Below are positions 32,689 to 44,169 of a stretch of DNA of 64,000 bases, piece by piece. The translations under genes were made by a program, and so were the position numbers. This stretch comes from Azolla caroliniana (taxonomy: Eukaryota; Polypodiophyta): assembly GCA_043228905.1 (NCBI GenBank), contig JBHGNT010000022.1, positions 3,720,001 to 3,784,000 of the forward strand, read 5' to 3'. How positions within the stretch are numbered: the stretch's first letter is position 1; each line of letters begins with the position of its first letter. The notes beneath the pieces were generated by a model that was given only the letters and a program-made list of their open reading frames with translations, was not told where the DNA came from and did no database searches.

Positions 32689-34619
32689 AATGCTCAGGTT
32701 GTTTTCTCGTTTTCTCTTCTTTCTTTCTTTCTTTCTTTTTCCTCTTGGTTTCCTCTTTATATAATAGAGGAAGTGGAGGGAACGTTGGATGTGTTTGAAA
32801 AATACAGTTACTAATAAAAAGAAAACAGTAATAGTTAATAATAGTAACTACTCTAGATGTGGTGTAGAGTTAATGTGGCAACTAAAATTAGTTGCTCTAA
32901 AACGGTTTTGTTGTTTCTAATAAATGCAACATGTGATACCAATGGGCTGATATCGACCAGAGAAGTATCTACATGCATAGAGGTAATTCCAAGACTGATG
33001 ACACAATCGACTATACAAGAGAAAAATAGTGTGAACCCAAGCCCAAAGACTGCATAAGAGCAAAAGAAGGTGAAGCCAGACCCAAAGACACAGTCGACCA
33101 AGGGTTTGAAGAGGAAAAGGACACCAATTGTGTTGACAGAACCTGAGTTCATTTAAATTAACCTAACTTGGTGTAACAGAGGCTTAGTTGCAAGAATGGA
33201 AACCTAAACCATTAGAAGACGAAAGAAGAGCCTTGATCTTGGAGCTTGATAAAGTCTTGATGAGTGTGTGATATATGACACCAAGGAGGGACACGAATCA
33301 ATTTCGAGAGTGGGTTATGCATTACTTTGATTTGTTTATTTTGAGTGAAAAAACACGTTCAGATGTATGGAAGTGTGTAGAAAGATTCTTCCCAAAGTGG
33401 CGACAACATTTTAAGGGTCAATGGACACGAGAAAGATGTGAGCAGTAGGATATTGCAAGATTCAAAAGACTTTCTGATTTTTGACATACCTGGCCCGAAC
33501 ATAATGCTGACAATATGTTGATTGTGGATACAGAACATTTCTGGCATTACTGCAACCTTGGCAGATGTTGTCTCATTGTACTCGAGGAAATGCATGATAA
33601 CTACTTGGGGAGACATTGAGCTGCCAACTAACTGCATGGTTGTGGACACCATACCGAGGTCGATATGCAGATCACATATGTAGAGAAGTTGCACTGACCA
33701 GTAAGAGTTTAACTGTTTATAAGCGCTTTGTAGACATTGCCAATGGTGTATTATAAATATGTAATTTAATGACATATTAATCAATTATGAAGAATTAAAT
33801 CGCTTGTTTTGAGTAAATTATAGATACTGTGTCATTTTAAAATAGGTGATTGATTTCTGATTTCATGTTGTTGGTTGTTCTCAGAATGGCAAACTGTTTG
33901 AACTTGTACATGGTTCACTTGAGAGTAAAAGAACCATTGCCAAAATGTATTCAGACAGTATAAACATCATTATGCACATTGAACAGACACTAAAACTGAA
34001 AGTTACAATAAGTAAAACTAACAATCAATATACATTTAACAGACACGATTTTATTAAGAAACAAGAACAAAAAGAAGACTCCCAAATGATTTTATTAAAC
34101 TGTTTTTTTGCAATACAACTACTTTGTCCACTTTACTAGAAAACTAGTATGATCTCCTTGTAGCTACAAATTTCATGGCATATTGTTGTAAATACATTCA
34201 TACACATTAGCACTAACTGTGTAGAAATCTAAGCAGCTATTGTATTGCGACATCGGGACGTTGATGCACCTAACCAAATGAGAGTACATGTACGCTACTG
34301 GTTTGCCTTCTAAAAGCCTATACACATAATTGTAATCATTTAGTCTCACATAAAAAATACCTTTGATGTAGAATATCCCGACTGATACAAAATTTCCACA
34401 AGGGTTAAAAAAGTAGTATAAGGGGCTAAATACTGGTGTTGAACCGAACGGCTTGTGATGAATGTATGGACACCTATTTATAGGTCCTTGTGGAGTATTT
34501 TAGAATGTTCTAAAATATTTTAGATATTTAGGATAATTATGAAATATTCTAGAATACTCTAAATATCTTGTAATAACTAATAATATAATTATTATGATTA
34601 TACATCATATATGTTATAT
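32689..34619. other. Unassigned A/T-rich stretch with one small coding-like frame
   Basis: I recognise no gene or element here. A 57-codon plus-strand frame at 33275-33448 (MTPRRDTNQFREWVMHYFDL at its start) is rich in Trp, Phe and charged residues and reads like a genuine protein fragment, ending at TAG. I cannot assign it to a family. Near 34495-34560 the sequence has short inverted repeats built on TTCTAGAATA, as seen in some LTR starts, but no pair of LTRs is visible. Confidence 0.4.
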
Positions 34620-34680
34620 AATGGTTAAAGGTTTAACATATAGACCAAGGAGTTGTGGGTTCGAATCCTTGGGAACCAAA
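34620..34680 (+). repeat. tRNA-like sequence with pol III A and B boxes
   Basis: TGGTTAAAGG and GTGGGTTCGAATCC are spaced as A and B boxes of a tRNA gene, but the anticodon arm and acceptor stem do not fold into a proper cloverleaf. It is best read as a tRNA-derived relic. It lies about 45 bp left of the NA-6 insertion. Confidence 0.4.
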
Positions 34681-34725
34681 ATCTATCTCTTCATGAGAAA
34701 GAGAGATAACATAAGTATATAGAAA

Positions 34726-35183
34726 TGTTAATCCTTAGGGCCGGACAACAGCCTAACACAGTGTGTCCACTTAAGACACTTCACCAAAGAGTGTTACGGC
34801 GAGATAGCTTACAACACAACGCTTAATTGGACCTTAATTGGTTACTTAGCAATACGTCATTAACACGCGTAAGATATACAATAAGCACAGAACGGTGAAC
34901 AATCCTCAATGATTAACAAAAGGTTTATATTACTCTCCGTTGATTACTACATTGTAACCGGGCCTTTATATAGGTCACCGGTGCAAAGTACAAAACGGTG
35001 CCAATCGGCACCTATTCGGGATCGGTCCGGATCCGGATCGGCATACCGATTCCGGTCCATCTGTCCACATCTTCTCATATATTAATATATTAAGACTAGT
35101 AATTACAACAGGTTCCCAAATAACAATTCCCCTTTTCACACCCTGGTCTTGGCGTCCTTAGCTCCTTTGCCGATCGGGTAACA
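34726..35183 (-). repeat. NA-6 left LTR
   Basis: 458 bp from TGTTAATCC to GGGTAACA; same length as the right LTR. A TATA box (CTATATAAAGG read on the minus strand) is near 34968-34978. The next bases, 35185-35201, resemble a primer-binding site in plus orientation. Confidence 0.92.
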
Positions 35184-35235
35184 CATGGCACGCCCGTGGG
35201 ACAATACCTTGTACGTCGAATCCCACACCGGTCCC

Positions 35236-37218
35236 TTACTCTTCGTCCAAGATATCCAAGATGCTTTGCTCCAGGGTCTCCAGTGGTTCTACAGGAATTT
35301 GTTGTGGCTGTTGTTGCTGTTGATGTTGCGGCTGCTCCGATTGTGGCTGGGGTTGCTTCTTTGTTTGTGGCTCCGACTCTGGTTGCGGCTTCGATTGTTG
35401 CTCTGGCACCGAAGTTTCCTTCGTTGTTTCCTCCGTCGGAGTTGTCTCTGGTTGACTTACCCCAGCCTGGTCCCCGTCTGGTCCTTGTACCGGCGACGGT
35501 TCCTCATCACTAAGGTTGACCGTTGCCGCCTGCCTTGCTTTTTCTTCCCTAAGCCGGAGCCGCTCATAGCTCTCAAACTGGATTTGAGCATCCATCCGAT
35601 CATCGTCCAGTTGAGCTATGAGTTGTCGGACCTTCACCAATTGCTCATCCGCCAGAGTTGTGAAATCTTCTACCAACTCATCCTTTATGGCGGTGAAGTC
35701 CTTTGATGTGAGCATGTAACAGTCGTCACCTTCCTTCCGTTGGTTTTCCGCGTCTGCCTTGAGCAACTGGAGTTCAGCCGCATTCTGCGCCCATTTCGTC
35801 CACCATCGCACGGAGCTCTCGTCAATCAAGCGTTTGGTCTTGTTTAGCCATGCCCGGAGGATGCACTAGATCTGTTCCATTCCCATCTGTGATTTTTTCT
35901 CCGCGGCTTGTCGCTCCTCTTTCAATTGCTTGATGATTTTGACCGTGTCCACCTCTTGCTCCCTATAATGCGACAATTGACTTTGATAGGTTGTTTGCAA
36001 CTTCTGTAACACCATTGTCGCCCTCTCCTTTTCTTCATGGTGTTACTTGTGGAGCTCCATCCGGTCCCTCGCTGCTTCCTCCAATAGCTTTGTATTCTCA
36101 GCCTGTTCGTCGGCGAGTGTTGTCGTGGCCCTATCAACTTCCTGCCGGAGCTTGGCCATCCTTTCCTACGGTTGCTTATCCTCCGTGTCCAAGCTCTTAA
36201 AGTTCCGGTGCAGGTGGTTGAAGTCCTCTGTCTTCTGCTTCAGCCTTTGGTTGATTTGCTGGCGAGCGCGGTCTTCCCGGTCCTTTTGTTGACGGAGTTC
36301 TTCTTTCAGCATTTCGATTTCCGTTTCCACCATCCGTCGCAGCTTGTCCTTCTCCTATAGCAATTTTTCTTTTTCCTCCTTTAGCTAGTCGTAAGCTTGA
36401 TGCCCTTTCCGCAGATTTTCTTCTACCTGGTGGAGGTTTTCAACAGTCTTCTTTAACTCCTCTTCTGCCGCTTTCTTCAAATCTCGTTCGTGGCTCCGTA
36501 GTGCTTCTTGTGCGGCAAGTTCGTCCCTTAATTCGGCAAGCTCTTGGGCTTGCGCCGTATCTTTCTCCGGGACAGTTTTTGTCTCTAGGGTCTTATTCAT
36601 GTGTACAGGCGTGGTTGTTTCTTTATTCTGTACATCTACCAGAGTCACCGGTGCTTGGATCTGTGTTGCGATTAAGGCCAGTTTGGCCATGTCTTCTGTG
36701 ACCCAATCCAAGTCTTGTTCAAGGCACCGGATCCTTGACCGGGCCGTCTCTAGTTCATCGGTTGTGATTAGCAACCGTTCCATTTGCGCTCGTTCTTCCG
36801 CCTCTACATACAGTATCACTCCGGCAACCTGCTCTCCTATCCACCGGAGCCATTGGCTGTCGGTGCCCTGTTGTTGCGTCTGCACGGAGGGTTGGCTGAT
36901 GGGTTCACTTGCTAATGGCCAGTCCCGCCTAACTGCGTCAGGCTGCAATTCCGGCTTTGCCTGCTGACCGCTTTGTCGTTTAGGTTTCAGTTGTGTTTCG
37001 GCTGGCCGCTCTTGTTCTGCTTGTTCTTGGCCGGTTGAAGAAGATGGCACATGCCTTACCGGCGCTTGCATTTTGGGGCTTGCCGTTTCTTGACCCGCCG
37101 GTATTGCCTGTTGTGTAGGGGCTTCTGAGACCGGTTCCATCCGAACCGGTTCTGGTTCCTCCCTTGGCGTGGAATTCTCAGTGTGGGGTAAAGGCATTCC
37201 ATCCTTCCGTGGGTCCAA
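35236..37218 (-). pseudogene. NA-6 long coiled-coil protein frame with five in-frame stops
   Basis: A single 660-codon frame starts at 37218 (MDPRKDGMPLPHTENSTP). It has a Pro/Gln-rich N-terminal part (about 1-130), a long Glu/Lys/Gln-rich heptad-like region (about 200-560), and a C-terminal Gln/Pro tract with runs of Gln ending in LDILDEE. There is no frameshift. The only breaks are TAG at 36385, TAG at 36355, TAG at 36166, TAA at 36043 and TAG at 35866, which suit CAG or CAA (Gln) to stop changes by C-to-T decay. I do not recognise the family. It could be a structural gag substitute, a captured host coiled-coil gene, or an extra ORF of a larger parent element. Confidence 0.75.
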
Positions 37219-37291
37219 ACGCTTCCTAGTTGATTCCGCGGTGCTCGTCGTCGGCCACTGCTAGAGGTGCTCCGTAGGTCGCCCAAAACTG

Positions 37292-37749
37292 TGTTAATCC
37301 TTAGGGCCGGACAACAGCCTAACACAGGGTGTCCATTTAAGACACTTCACCAAAGGGTGTTACGACGAGATAACTTACGACACAACGTTTAATTGGACCT
37401 TAATTGGTTACTTCGCAATACGTCATTAACACGCGTAAGATATACAATAAGCACAAAACGGTGAACAATACTCAATGATTAACAATAGATTTATATTACT
37501 CTCCGTTGATGACTACATTGTAACCGGGCCTTTATATAGGTCACCGGTGCGAAGTACAAAACGGTGCCAACCGACACCTATTCGGGATCGGTCTGGATCC
37601 GGATAAGCATACCGATTCCGGTCTGTCCGTCCACGTCTTCTCATATATTAATATATTAAGACTAGTAATTACAACATATTCCCAAATAACAATTCCCCTT
37701 TTCACACCCTAGTCTTGGCAGCCTTAGCTCCTTTACCGGCCAGGTAACA
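37292..37749 (-). repeat. NA-6 right LTR
   Basis: 458 bp, TGTTAATCC to AGGTAACA, about 93% identical to the left LTR by eye. The TSD AGAAA follows at 37750-37754. The bases just left of it (on the minus strand TTTTGGGCGACC) do not match a primer site that I know. Confidence 0.92.
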
Positions 37750-38840
37750 AGAAAACCAAATTCATTAACAAGAATGACTACAAAGAAGAGGAGAAGGTGA
37801 CTATATTCTCTTAACATAAGTATATCGAAAACCAAATTCATTAACAAGAATGAAGAATGACTACAAAGAAGAGGAGACTTAACTACAATAGGACTTAACT
37901 TCTATGACACATTAGTTATATTCTCTTACTACAACTACTTCTTGGGAAAGGAGGTGGAGACTTAACTACAAGTCAACTAACTATGTGTCATAGGTCTTAA
38001 CTTCTATGACACATTAGTTATGATAGAAGGTGGTGGTATTTCCTCACACTTTTGGTCTTACGATGTGTTCACATCATAGGGAAGTTGAGTTTTATTCTCA
38101 ACGCAATGTAATGATTTGCGTGCAACTCTTGACACTAATTCACAAGGTAGTTCAAGAACAAGGGATGGCCTTGAATAGCCCCTTACAAATGTCAACTTAG
38201 AGATAAAGGATTACCACTTCAACTTTAATTTGATTCAACGGGTTGAGTTGTAAGTGCATCAAATCCTTCAGGAATTTGTTAGGTTGGAGGACCTAAATAA
38301 GAGGTTTCAGTAAACGGTTCCCATTGTTTCAATTTGTTTTTATAAAACTTTTTATGGTGATGCAATATTAGGGGCATCGATAGGATTTTGTCGTGGGTTA
38401 ATGTGAACTAAAACTAGCACAAGGTAACAAGGTACAGAGAATTGGCCTAGGGTGTCTTGGGGGGGGGGGGGCGACAGGTCACGTGACAATGGAGCGAGGC
38501 GATAGGGCCGGAGGTGGCTCTAGGGAGGTGTGAAGGGCCAAGTGATAAATGGATACTAAGAATGGAAAAGGATTATGCATATACATGGCATGGATTTGGA
38601 TTGGAATTTGGAGATGCATAATGATGAGCTTTCTAAAAAGGGAAATATACACTTTCTCCTTAAAGGTGGGGTGGGACTGGCCTCTGCAACTCTGATTGGC
38701 CTGGCCACATGGAGCTCTTGCGAGACTTGAGCTACATCTCATGATTGGTTGCAGCATTACCATTACCATCACCATTATCATAGCTTCCTCCTATAACTTG
38801 CTCCTGTTTCTTTCTTTTGTAATGAACCAGAGACCCCCCC
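37750..38840. other. Intergenic region upstream of the DUF1635 gene
   Basis: No gene is seen. Short direct repeats occur: a block with ATTCATTAACAAGAATGA at about 37752 and 37827, and CTTCTATGACACATTAGTTA at about 37891 and 38001. An uninterrupted run of about 13 G lies at 38459-38471. Confidence 0.6.
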
Positions 38841-39327
38841 ACACACACCTGCACATATAGATAGATAGAGGAGGAGGAAGAAAACAAGCACAGAGAGAGA
38901 GAGATTACTCTGTTTTTTCTTTTGGGTTTGGGTTTTGTCTTTCCCTTTTTGGTAATTTTTCATTCCTCTTTAAGACAACTGATGCTTTTTTTGTTCTTTT
39001 GGGTTCCACTCAGTTTTCTCTCTTAGTTTGGACACACACAAACAGAAGAGACTCTTGTGTGTGTGTGTGTTTATTTTCTCTCTTATTTTGGATTGTTTTG
39101 CACCCTCTCTCAATCTCTGCCCATCATCTGTCTCTTAACTCTATCTTTTGGGTTGTTTTGGGCATTCATGAATGCTCCCACCCAATTCAGATACCGATAA
39201 AACTACATAAATTTTGTTTCGCTCTTCGGGTTCAGATTCGATCGCGGGTTCAGAGCTTGTCGGCATTTGCCGTGCCGGAAGCGAGTGTCAGAGCGCGCGG
39301 GCTTCCATTGGCGGTTCCATTGGGAAC
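38841..39327 (+). promoter_or_regulatory. Probable promoter and 5' leader of the DUF1635 gene
   Basis: Just upstream of the gene the sequence changes to plant core-promoter-like composition: ATATAGATAGATAG at about 38855, GA-rich (38893-38904), then CT-rich tracts and a (GT)n run at 39055-39072. No clean TATA box stands out. The reading frame of exon 1 is open back to an ATG at 39214, so a longer N-terminus is possible. The transcription start cannot be placed from sequence. Confidence 0.45.
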
Positions 39328-41293
39328 ATGGATGTCTCCATAGCTGCACTTTTCATGGAGGAAAGGCTTCTTTCGTCACCCATCACATGGGAAACAAATC
39401 ATGAGGTAAGTCCCACCCTATACTTTGGTTTCATTCCATCTACATTTGACGAATGGAATGAAGGATCGATTGATAAGATTTTGTTAAGGAACAACATGAA
39501 CATGCTTGCGCATGTCTTATTAACAAGTTGAGTAAATCTATGCCATCTTTGTCTAGTCATGCTTTATAAATTTGTATTTGATCCAAGTTAATGGGTATCA
39601 GTAAAAAATGTTATGTTACATGCTCTTATTATATAGTGTTTGCATTTGCATATTAGAATATTTAGTATGTAGATTAATATAGTACATGTCTGACATGAAA
39701 TCTTTGTAGTTTGTCGGCCATCACATGGATCAATTGAGCAATATTTAATTAAAAGAGAACAAATGTCCTAAAACACATGATTACACTAGGCCTTAAACAA
39801 AATAAACTTGTTTAGATCATCATCTCATGCTCTTATATTAATGGCTTTGCTTGTGGCTTGCTTAGAACATGAATGAGCTTCGGCATAGGATCACGTGTAC
39901 AATATCGGAGCTGGAGGCAGCTAAAAAAGAACATAAAATGCAAGAGCACATCACAAGAGCCAGGCTACAATGCTTGCAGGGCCTCTTGGATACAACCAAG
40001 ACGGAGCGAGACGAAGCCCTTCGACTTTTCACGAGCCTTAAGGAGTCACTCATGCGAGCATCGAATTCATTAGGGGCCAACGGATCTATCACTCAATCGG
40101 CCTTGCTAATCCGCAACGGTAATGATCATGCAAAGCACCGCGATTCATTGTCTTCTCTAAACAATTTATCGACGAATCGAGGCGCCCTAGAGAAGCACCC
40201 CGATTCGGATATTTTGGACATGGATATATTCACTTCCAAAGACAATGAGAATTGGAGAGACTTCCCCGAAGAATTCGACATTCTCAATGAAGATGGAGGG
40301 GAGGGTGGGTCTTTTGTGGAAGATGAGAGCTTGAACATGAAGACGAAGTCTTCTTTCAGCGACCCACCGAGCTCTGGTTCGGCATCAAGCTGGGAAACAA
40401 ATTTGCAAAGACAATCATCCGTCATTTCGACAGCAGCATCACCACAAGTGAAGAATCAGTATTCTGATGGAAGTGAGAAAGCAGCAGCCGCAGCAGCACC
40501 AGCTTTCATGGCATATCTCCCTGGTATGTGTGCTAATTCTTCAACTCGATCCCCATTAATGTTAATGCCGGAGGAGAAGGAAAAAGCATCAATGGCATCA
40601 TCATACATGCCCACATATTCTCATTGCTCGTTCCTCGACATGCCCGCATTGGTCATTTCATCTTTGTCTGAATTATTAGACAATCCGCCGACACCCCATA
40701 CAAGATTCGAAAAGAAGAAAGCAGAGCTTTGGTTCGCACCATTTTCACCGGAGACCCCTAATCTTAGTATGTTGATGATGCCAGGATCTGCAAACATGGA
40801 GAAAAAATATGACATACCTCCTCCCATGGTGGTGTCTCCATCAAACTTATCCAAGGTCTCAACATCCACATCCACCACCAAGTTACCTCTGAAAAGGTCT
40901 CTTTTGGAGTCTCTTGAAGAAAAACATAGTCAAGAGGAATCATTATTGGTGAACCCATTGCCAAAGAAAGGGAAGCTCTTGGAAGCAGTAGCTAGGGCAG
41001 GGCCTCTACTGCAACAACTTATTGTCATAGGTCCATTACCAGATTGGAAGAATCCACCACCAGTGATGGACATACCAATGATGCCTATGTCATTGAGCAA
41101 CATTTCTCTGTCTTCCCCTACATGTACCATCAGCCCAACCCCTTCCCCATTTGTAGATACATGCCAATCTTTACACATGCATGGTCTCCCAACATATCTT
41201 ACAGATTTGCATACCATGCAGCAATCAAACATACACATGAGGTCTAGCCTAGAAAAAAAGCTTATAGCACCTGCACTCCCACTAAAACCATGA
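39328..41293 (+). CDS. DUF1635-family protein, two exons
   Basis: Exon 1 is 39328-39405 (MDVSIAALFMEERLLSS at the start), followed by GTAAGT; exon 2 is 39866-41293 after TTGCTTAG, both in phase 0, giving about 501 residues. The family signature appears twice. First is an N-terminal coiled coil starting ELRHRITCTISELEAAK with TERDEALRLF (residues about 29-85). Second is the C-terminal block LPKKGKLLEAVARAGPLLQQ and GPLPDWKNPPP (about 391-425), the most conserved part of plant DUF1635 proteins. The middle is low-complexity, Ser- and Met-rich. The molecular role of DUF1635 is not established; the long coiled coil suggests oligomerisation. No lesion is seen, so this is likely the only functional host gene here. 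An upstream in-frame ATG at 39214 would add 38 residues, but the shorter start resembles the family better. Confidence 0.9.
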
Positions 41294-43017
41294 ACCCTGG
41301 GAATATGCATGTGAACCATGTAAATTAGAACTTAGCCTATGGTGGTGTTTTCTCTAGAAGTCACCCCTCCACACCTAAAGGGTTCCTTTTACCATATCAT
41401 TGCTTCTCATTACTTGTCAAATGTCCTTATTTGGATCTATTGTTTGGATGCATCATCCAGAAATATGGATGCATGCAACATATATAATTTATTGGAATAT
41501 GCAACCAGATAATGTATTGATGAATTGCCGGGTTTTTTTTGCCTTTGTATTTAGGTTGTACCACTATAGTGGTATGTCGGTTTTTTCAGCCGTTGTATTT
41601 AGGTTGTACCAATGTAGTTGTATGTCAATAATTCCTTCCTGAAATTTGTTTTTTTAAATATGCGGTTTGACACAAGCAGTAATCCGGTTATACTCTCTAT
41701 TTATTTCTCGCAAAAGTAATGTATATATTAACATGATAGTACAAAAACACTTGCAATCTTTATGATGATGAGGATCTTATCCTAAGGTAAACCCCAAGGT
41801 GTTGTAAGACTCTTTTCAATAACAACTCTTTCTATTTTACTAATAAGGTGCTCAAAAAGCTGACTTGCGAAGATTGTCAAATCAAATTTCCTTTCAACTA
41901 AATGTGATCTCTCTTGGTAATCCATTAGAGATCATCAAACAAAAACCGGTTTCTCACACTCTACTTGTACCATAATCCCAAACATCTAAGGTAGACAAAA
42001 AATGGACAGGGAAAATCTATGTATCAATCTCCCACTAAAGGCCAAAAAGAATCAGTGAAGTCGATGGGAATATTGTAGAAGACATGTACATCCTACTTGA
42101 TGAGCGTGTTACACCATATACATAAAACAATTGTGTAACCAGTGTTGTGATGTTTTCAACACAGTTTGAAACCACCCTCAAAAAGCAATAAAATAGTAGT
42201 ATTGTGAAGTCAACTTTGTTAGCAACAAAAATACATTTTCACTTGTCAAAGAGCATGTCTTATGAATGAAAGGTCGAGGGATTAAATATTGTAATAAATT
42301 TTCAAGGATATAAAGTTAGAGGCAGTTTTCAAATGTACGAAAAAAGCAGAGAAAAAAGTGGAAAAAAACAAGTCGTGGATATGAAGAGCTAGGTAGAAAA
42401 AAAAGCTCATAATTTCTTTATCTAATATCCAAGCTCGAATCGAAAAGTGATGAAATCTACAATTACACAAGAGAAATAGTGATGAAAATAAAAAACGCTT
42501 AACATAGACATGCTTTTTATTTGGGTAAAAAGCAAGCAATAGAAAACCTATAAATAAGAGCTTATCTTATTCTTAACAAGAAGTGGGGGAAGGGAGAAGA
42601 GGACGCGGAAGCTCTACAAATTTGGAAGGTAGAAGAAGAGGGGTCAACATCAAGAAGAGGCAACATCAATCAAGGATCTCCCTCTTCTATACTCCACTTA
42701 CTTCTTTTCTCCATCTCTCTCCCCCCCTTCCTTGATAAACTATCTTCCATCTTCCTTATGACAAAACCCATTGTAACTTGATTCTTAGTTTATAAAAGCT
42801 CTTATTTTGTAAACAAGTATTATTTCCTTTCACCTCTTGTGTGTTCATGTGTCTTGTGATTTGGGACTATTCCGGGCGTGCCCATGTACCTCTCCTTCCA
42901 AAAGGCATTCGAACTTTTGTGTCTCGTGTGTAAACCTTCCTTTTATGTGTTCATGTGTCTTGTGACGAGGAAGGTTTCGGGAAACCATGCACCTCTCCTC
43001 CCCATAAAGACGTTCGT
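41294..43017. other. Downstream intergenic region of the DUF1635 gene
   Basis: The first few hundred bases presumably hold the 3' UTR, but I cannot place the poly(A) site. A two-copy repeat (TATTTAGGTTGTACCA) is at about 41549 and 41598. CTATAAATAAGAG near 42548 is a good TATA sequence with no convincing gene after it. TGTGTTCATGTGTCTTGTGA occurs twice, near 42839 and 42945, which looks like part of an old LTR next to the element starting at 43018. Confidence 0.5.
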
Positions 43018-43630
43018 GTTGGAGATAATATGTAGAGATATTGGTGCGGAAGCGAGATTAAGGACCTATCAGTGAGTCTAGCAAACAACGCAAGTGGAGA
43101 TATACACTGTTATATAGAAAGAGAGATGTGCTCAAAAGAAGAGTATGTTATATTAACCCTCAAACAATGTTACAATGATTAGTCTCTCACTTATATAGGT
43201 AGGGTGACTTAGCCCTAATTGTGAGGACATGTTCACACTAGGATACAAGTGCGTAGAGTGGGACTTTGGCCCAACAAACTCCCTCGTAAAAGGACTACTC
43301 TATCTACAAACAGTGATACAGGGTTATCTCCCTCGTAAACCTAGATTACAATTTGATCTAAAGTTACAATTGTATAATTACAAGTTAGTTGGCATATGGC
43401 CGAATTGGCAGAGGTAAAGTCGGGATCTAGCCTAATTCAGCTAGTCATCTGAATCATACGTCGTTCGGGTTGGCTTGTTTGAGTCGGTCAAATCGACTAA
43501 TTCGGATCAAATTTCTTCTGAATTGACTTGTTCATTCAAATCGGCTCGTGTTTGATTCTGACTCCTAGCCTTTGGTCGATCGTTTGCTTCCTGCTCGTGC
43601 TTACTCTTGTGCTCCTCATTGGATCCTTGA
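43018..43630 (-). repeat. Probable 3' LTR of Copia-C
   Basis: The left edge TGTTGGAGATAAT reads ATCTCCAACA on the minus strand, a typical copia LTR end. A minus-strand TATA box (CTATATAAG) lies at about 43190-43198. It directly follows, in minus orientation, the copia RNase H remnant at 43645-44165. The right edge and the second LTR are not seen, so the extent is approximate. Confidence 0.5.
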
Positions 43631-43644
43631 TCTATCTTCTCTCT

Positions 43645-44165
43645 AGACGATGTCCTTGTCTAGTGTTGCGTCTTCAACCTCGCGGCATTCCAATTCTTTT
43701 GACTTTGCCTTTTTAGCTTGTTTGATCAAGTTGGTCTTCGACCTACCTTCTGCTCCTCGTTCGACTCTATTCTGCTTAGTTGTTGTAGTCCCATCATTGT
43801 CCTTAGGGCCTTGAAGCGTTGTTTTGGGAGTGGCTTCGTCATGCAATCGACGATATTCACCTCGATGTCGATGTTCCGGACTTCGAGCTTCTTCCTTGTT
43901 ACGAGCTCCCGGATACAATGAAACTGCACCTTAATATGTTTTGTCTTCACATGGTAGACAAGATTCCTAATAAGGTGAATTGCGCTCTGTGAGTCGCAAT
44001 TGATGATCGATTTGTCTTGTAGCCAAAAAATTGGGCGACAGTCGATGCAGCAAGATTGCAATGTATTCAGCCTCTATGGTTGATAGGGTCATGCACACTT
44101 GAAGCTTCGACCTCCATGATATGCTGCCACCGCCATAGGTAAAAAGGTAGCCTGGTTGGACAACG
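43645..44165 (-). pseudogene. Copia-C RNase H remnant
   Basis: On the minus strand, GYLFTYGGGSISWRSKLQ, MTLSTIEAEYIA, INCDSQSAIHLIRN and HTKHI-like KTKHIKVQFHCIRELV give the C-terminal half of Ty1/copia RNase H, ending with DCMTKPLPKQRFKALR. A frameshift separates the blocks near 44060. The rest of the polyprotein is absent; at 44165 the sequence changes to the LINE-like tail on the other strand. Confidence 0.82.
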
Positions 44166-44169
44166 TAGG

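Larger units (their letters stand above)
34726..37749 (-). mobile_element. NA-6: non-autonomous LTR element carrying a coiled-coil ORF
   Basis: 3024 bp with two 458-bp LTRs (34726-35183 and 37292-37749) and a perfect AGAAA duplication (34721-34725 and 37750-37754). LTRs differ at roughly 30 positions (about 7%), so it is an old insertion. No RT, integrase, protease or gag zinc knuckle is present. Its only long frame is on the minus strand, and the LTR TATA box (CTATATAAAGG on the minus strand) agrees. The bases inside the left LTR (TGGCACGCCCGTGGGAC at 35185) look like a plus-strand primer site, so orientation is not fully settled. Confidence 0.9.

Noticed and set aside
35185-35706. Leu/Arg-rich plus-strand frames suggesting a membrane protein
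   Set aside because: They are antisense to the Gln/Glu-rich coiled-coil frame of NA-6, where Gln codons read as Leu on the other strand.
42540-43075. TATA box at 42548 with a small frame at 42878 as a gene
   Set aside because: The frame has no family resemblance and lies in sequence with LTR-like short repeats.
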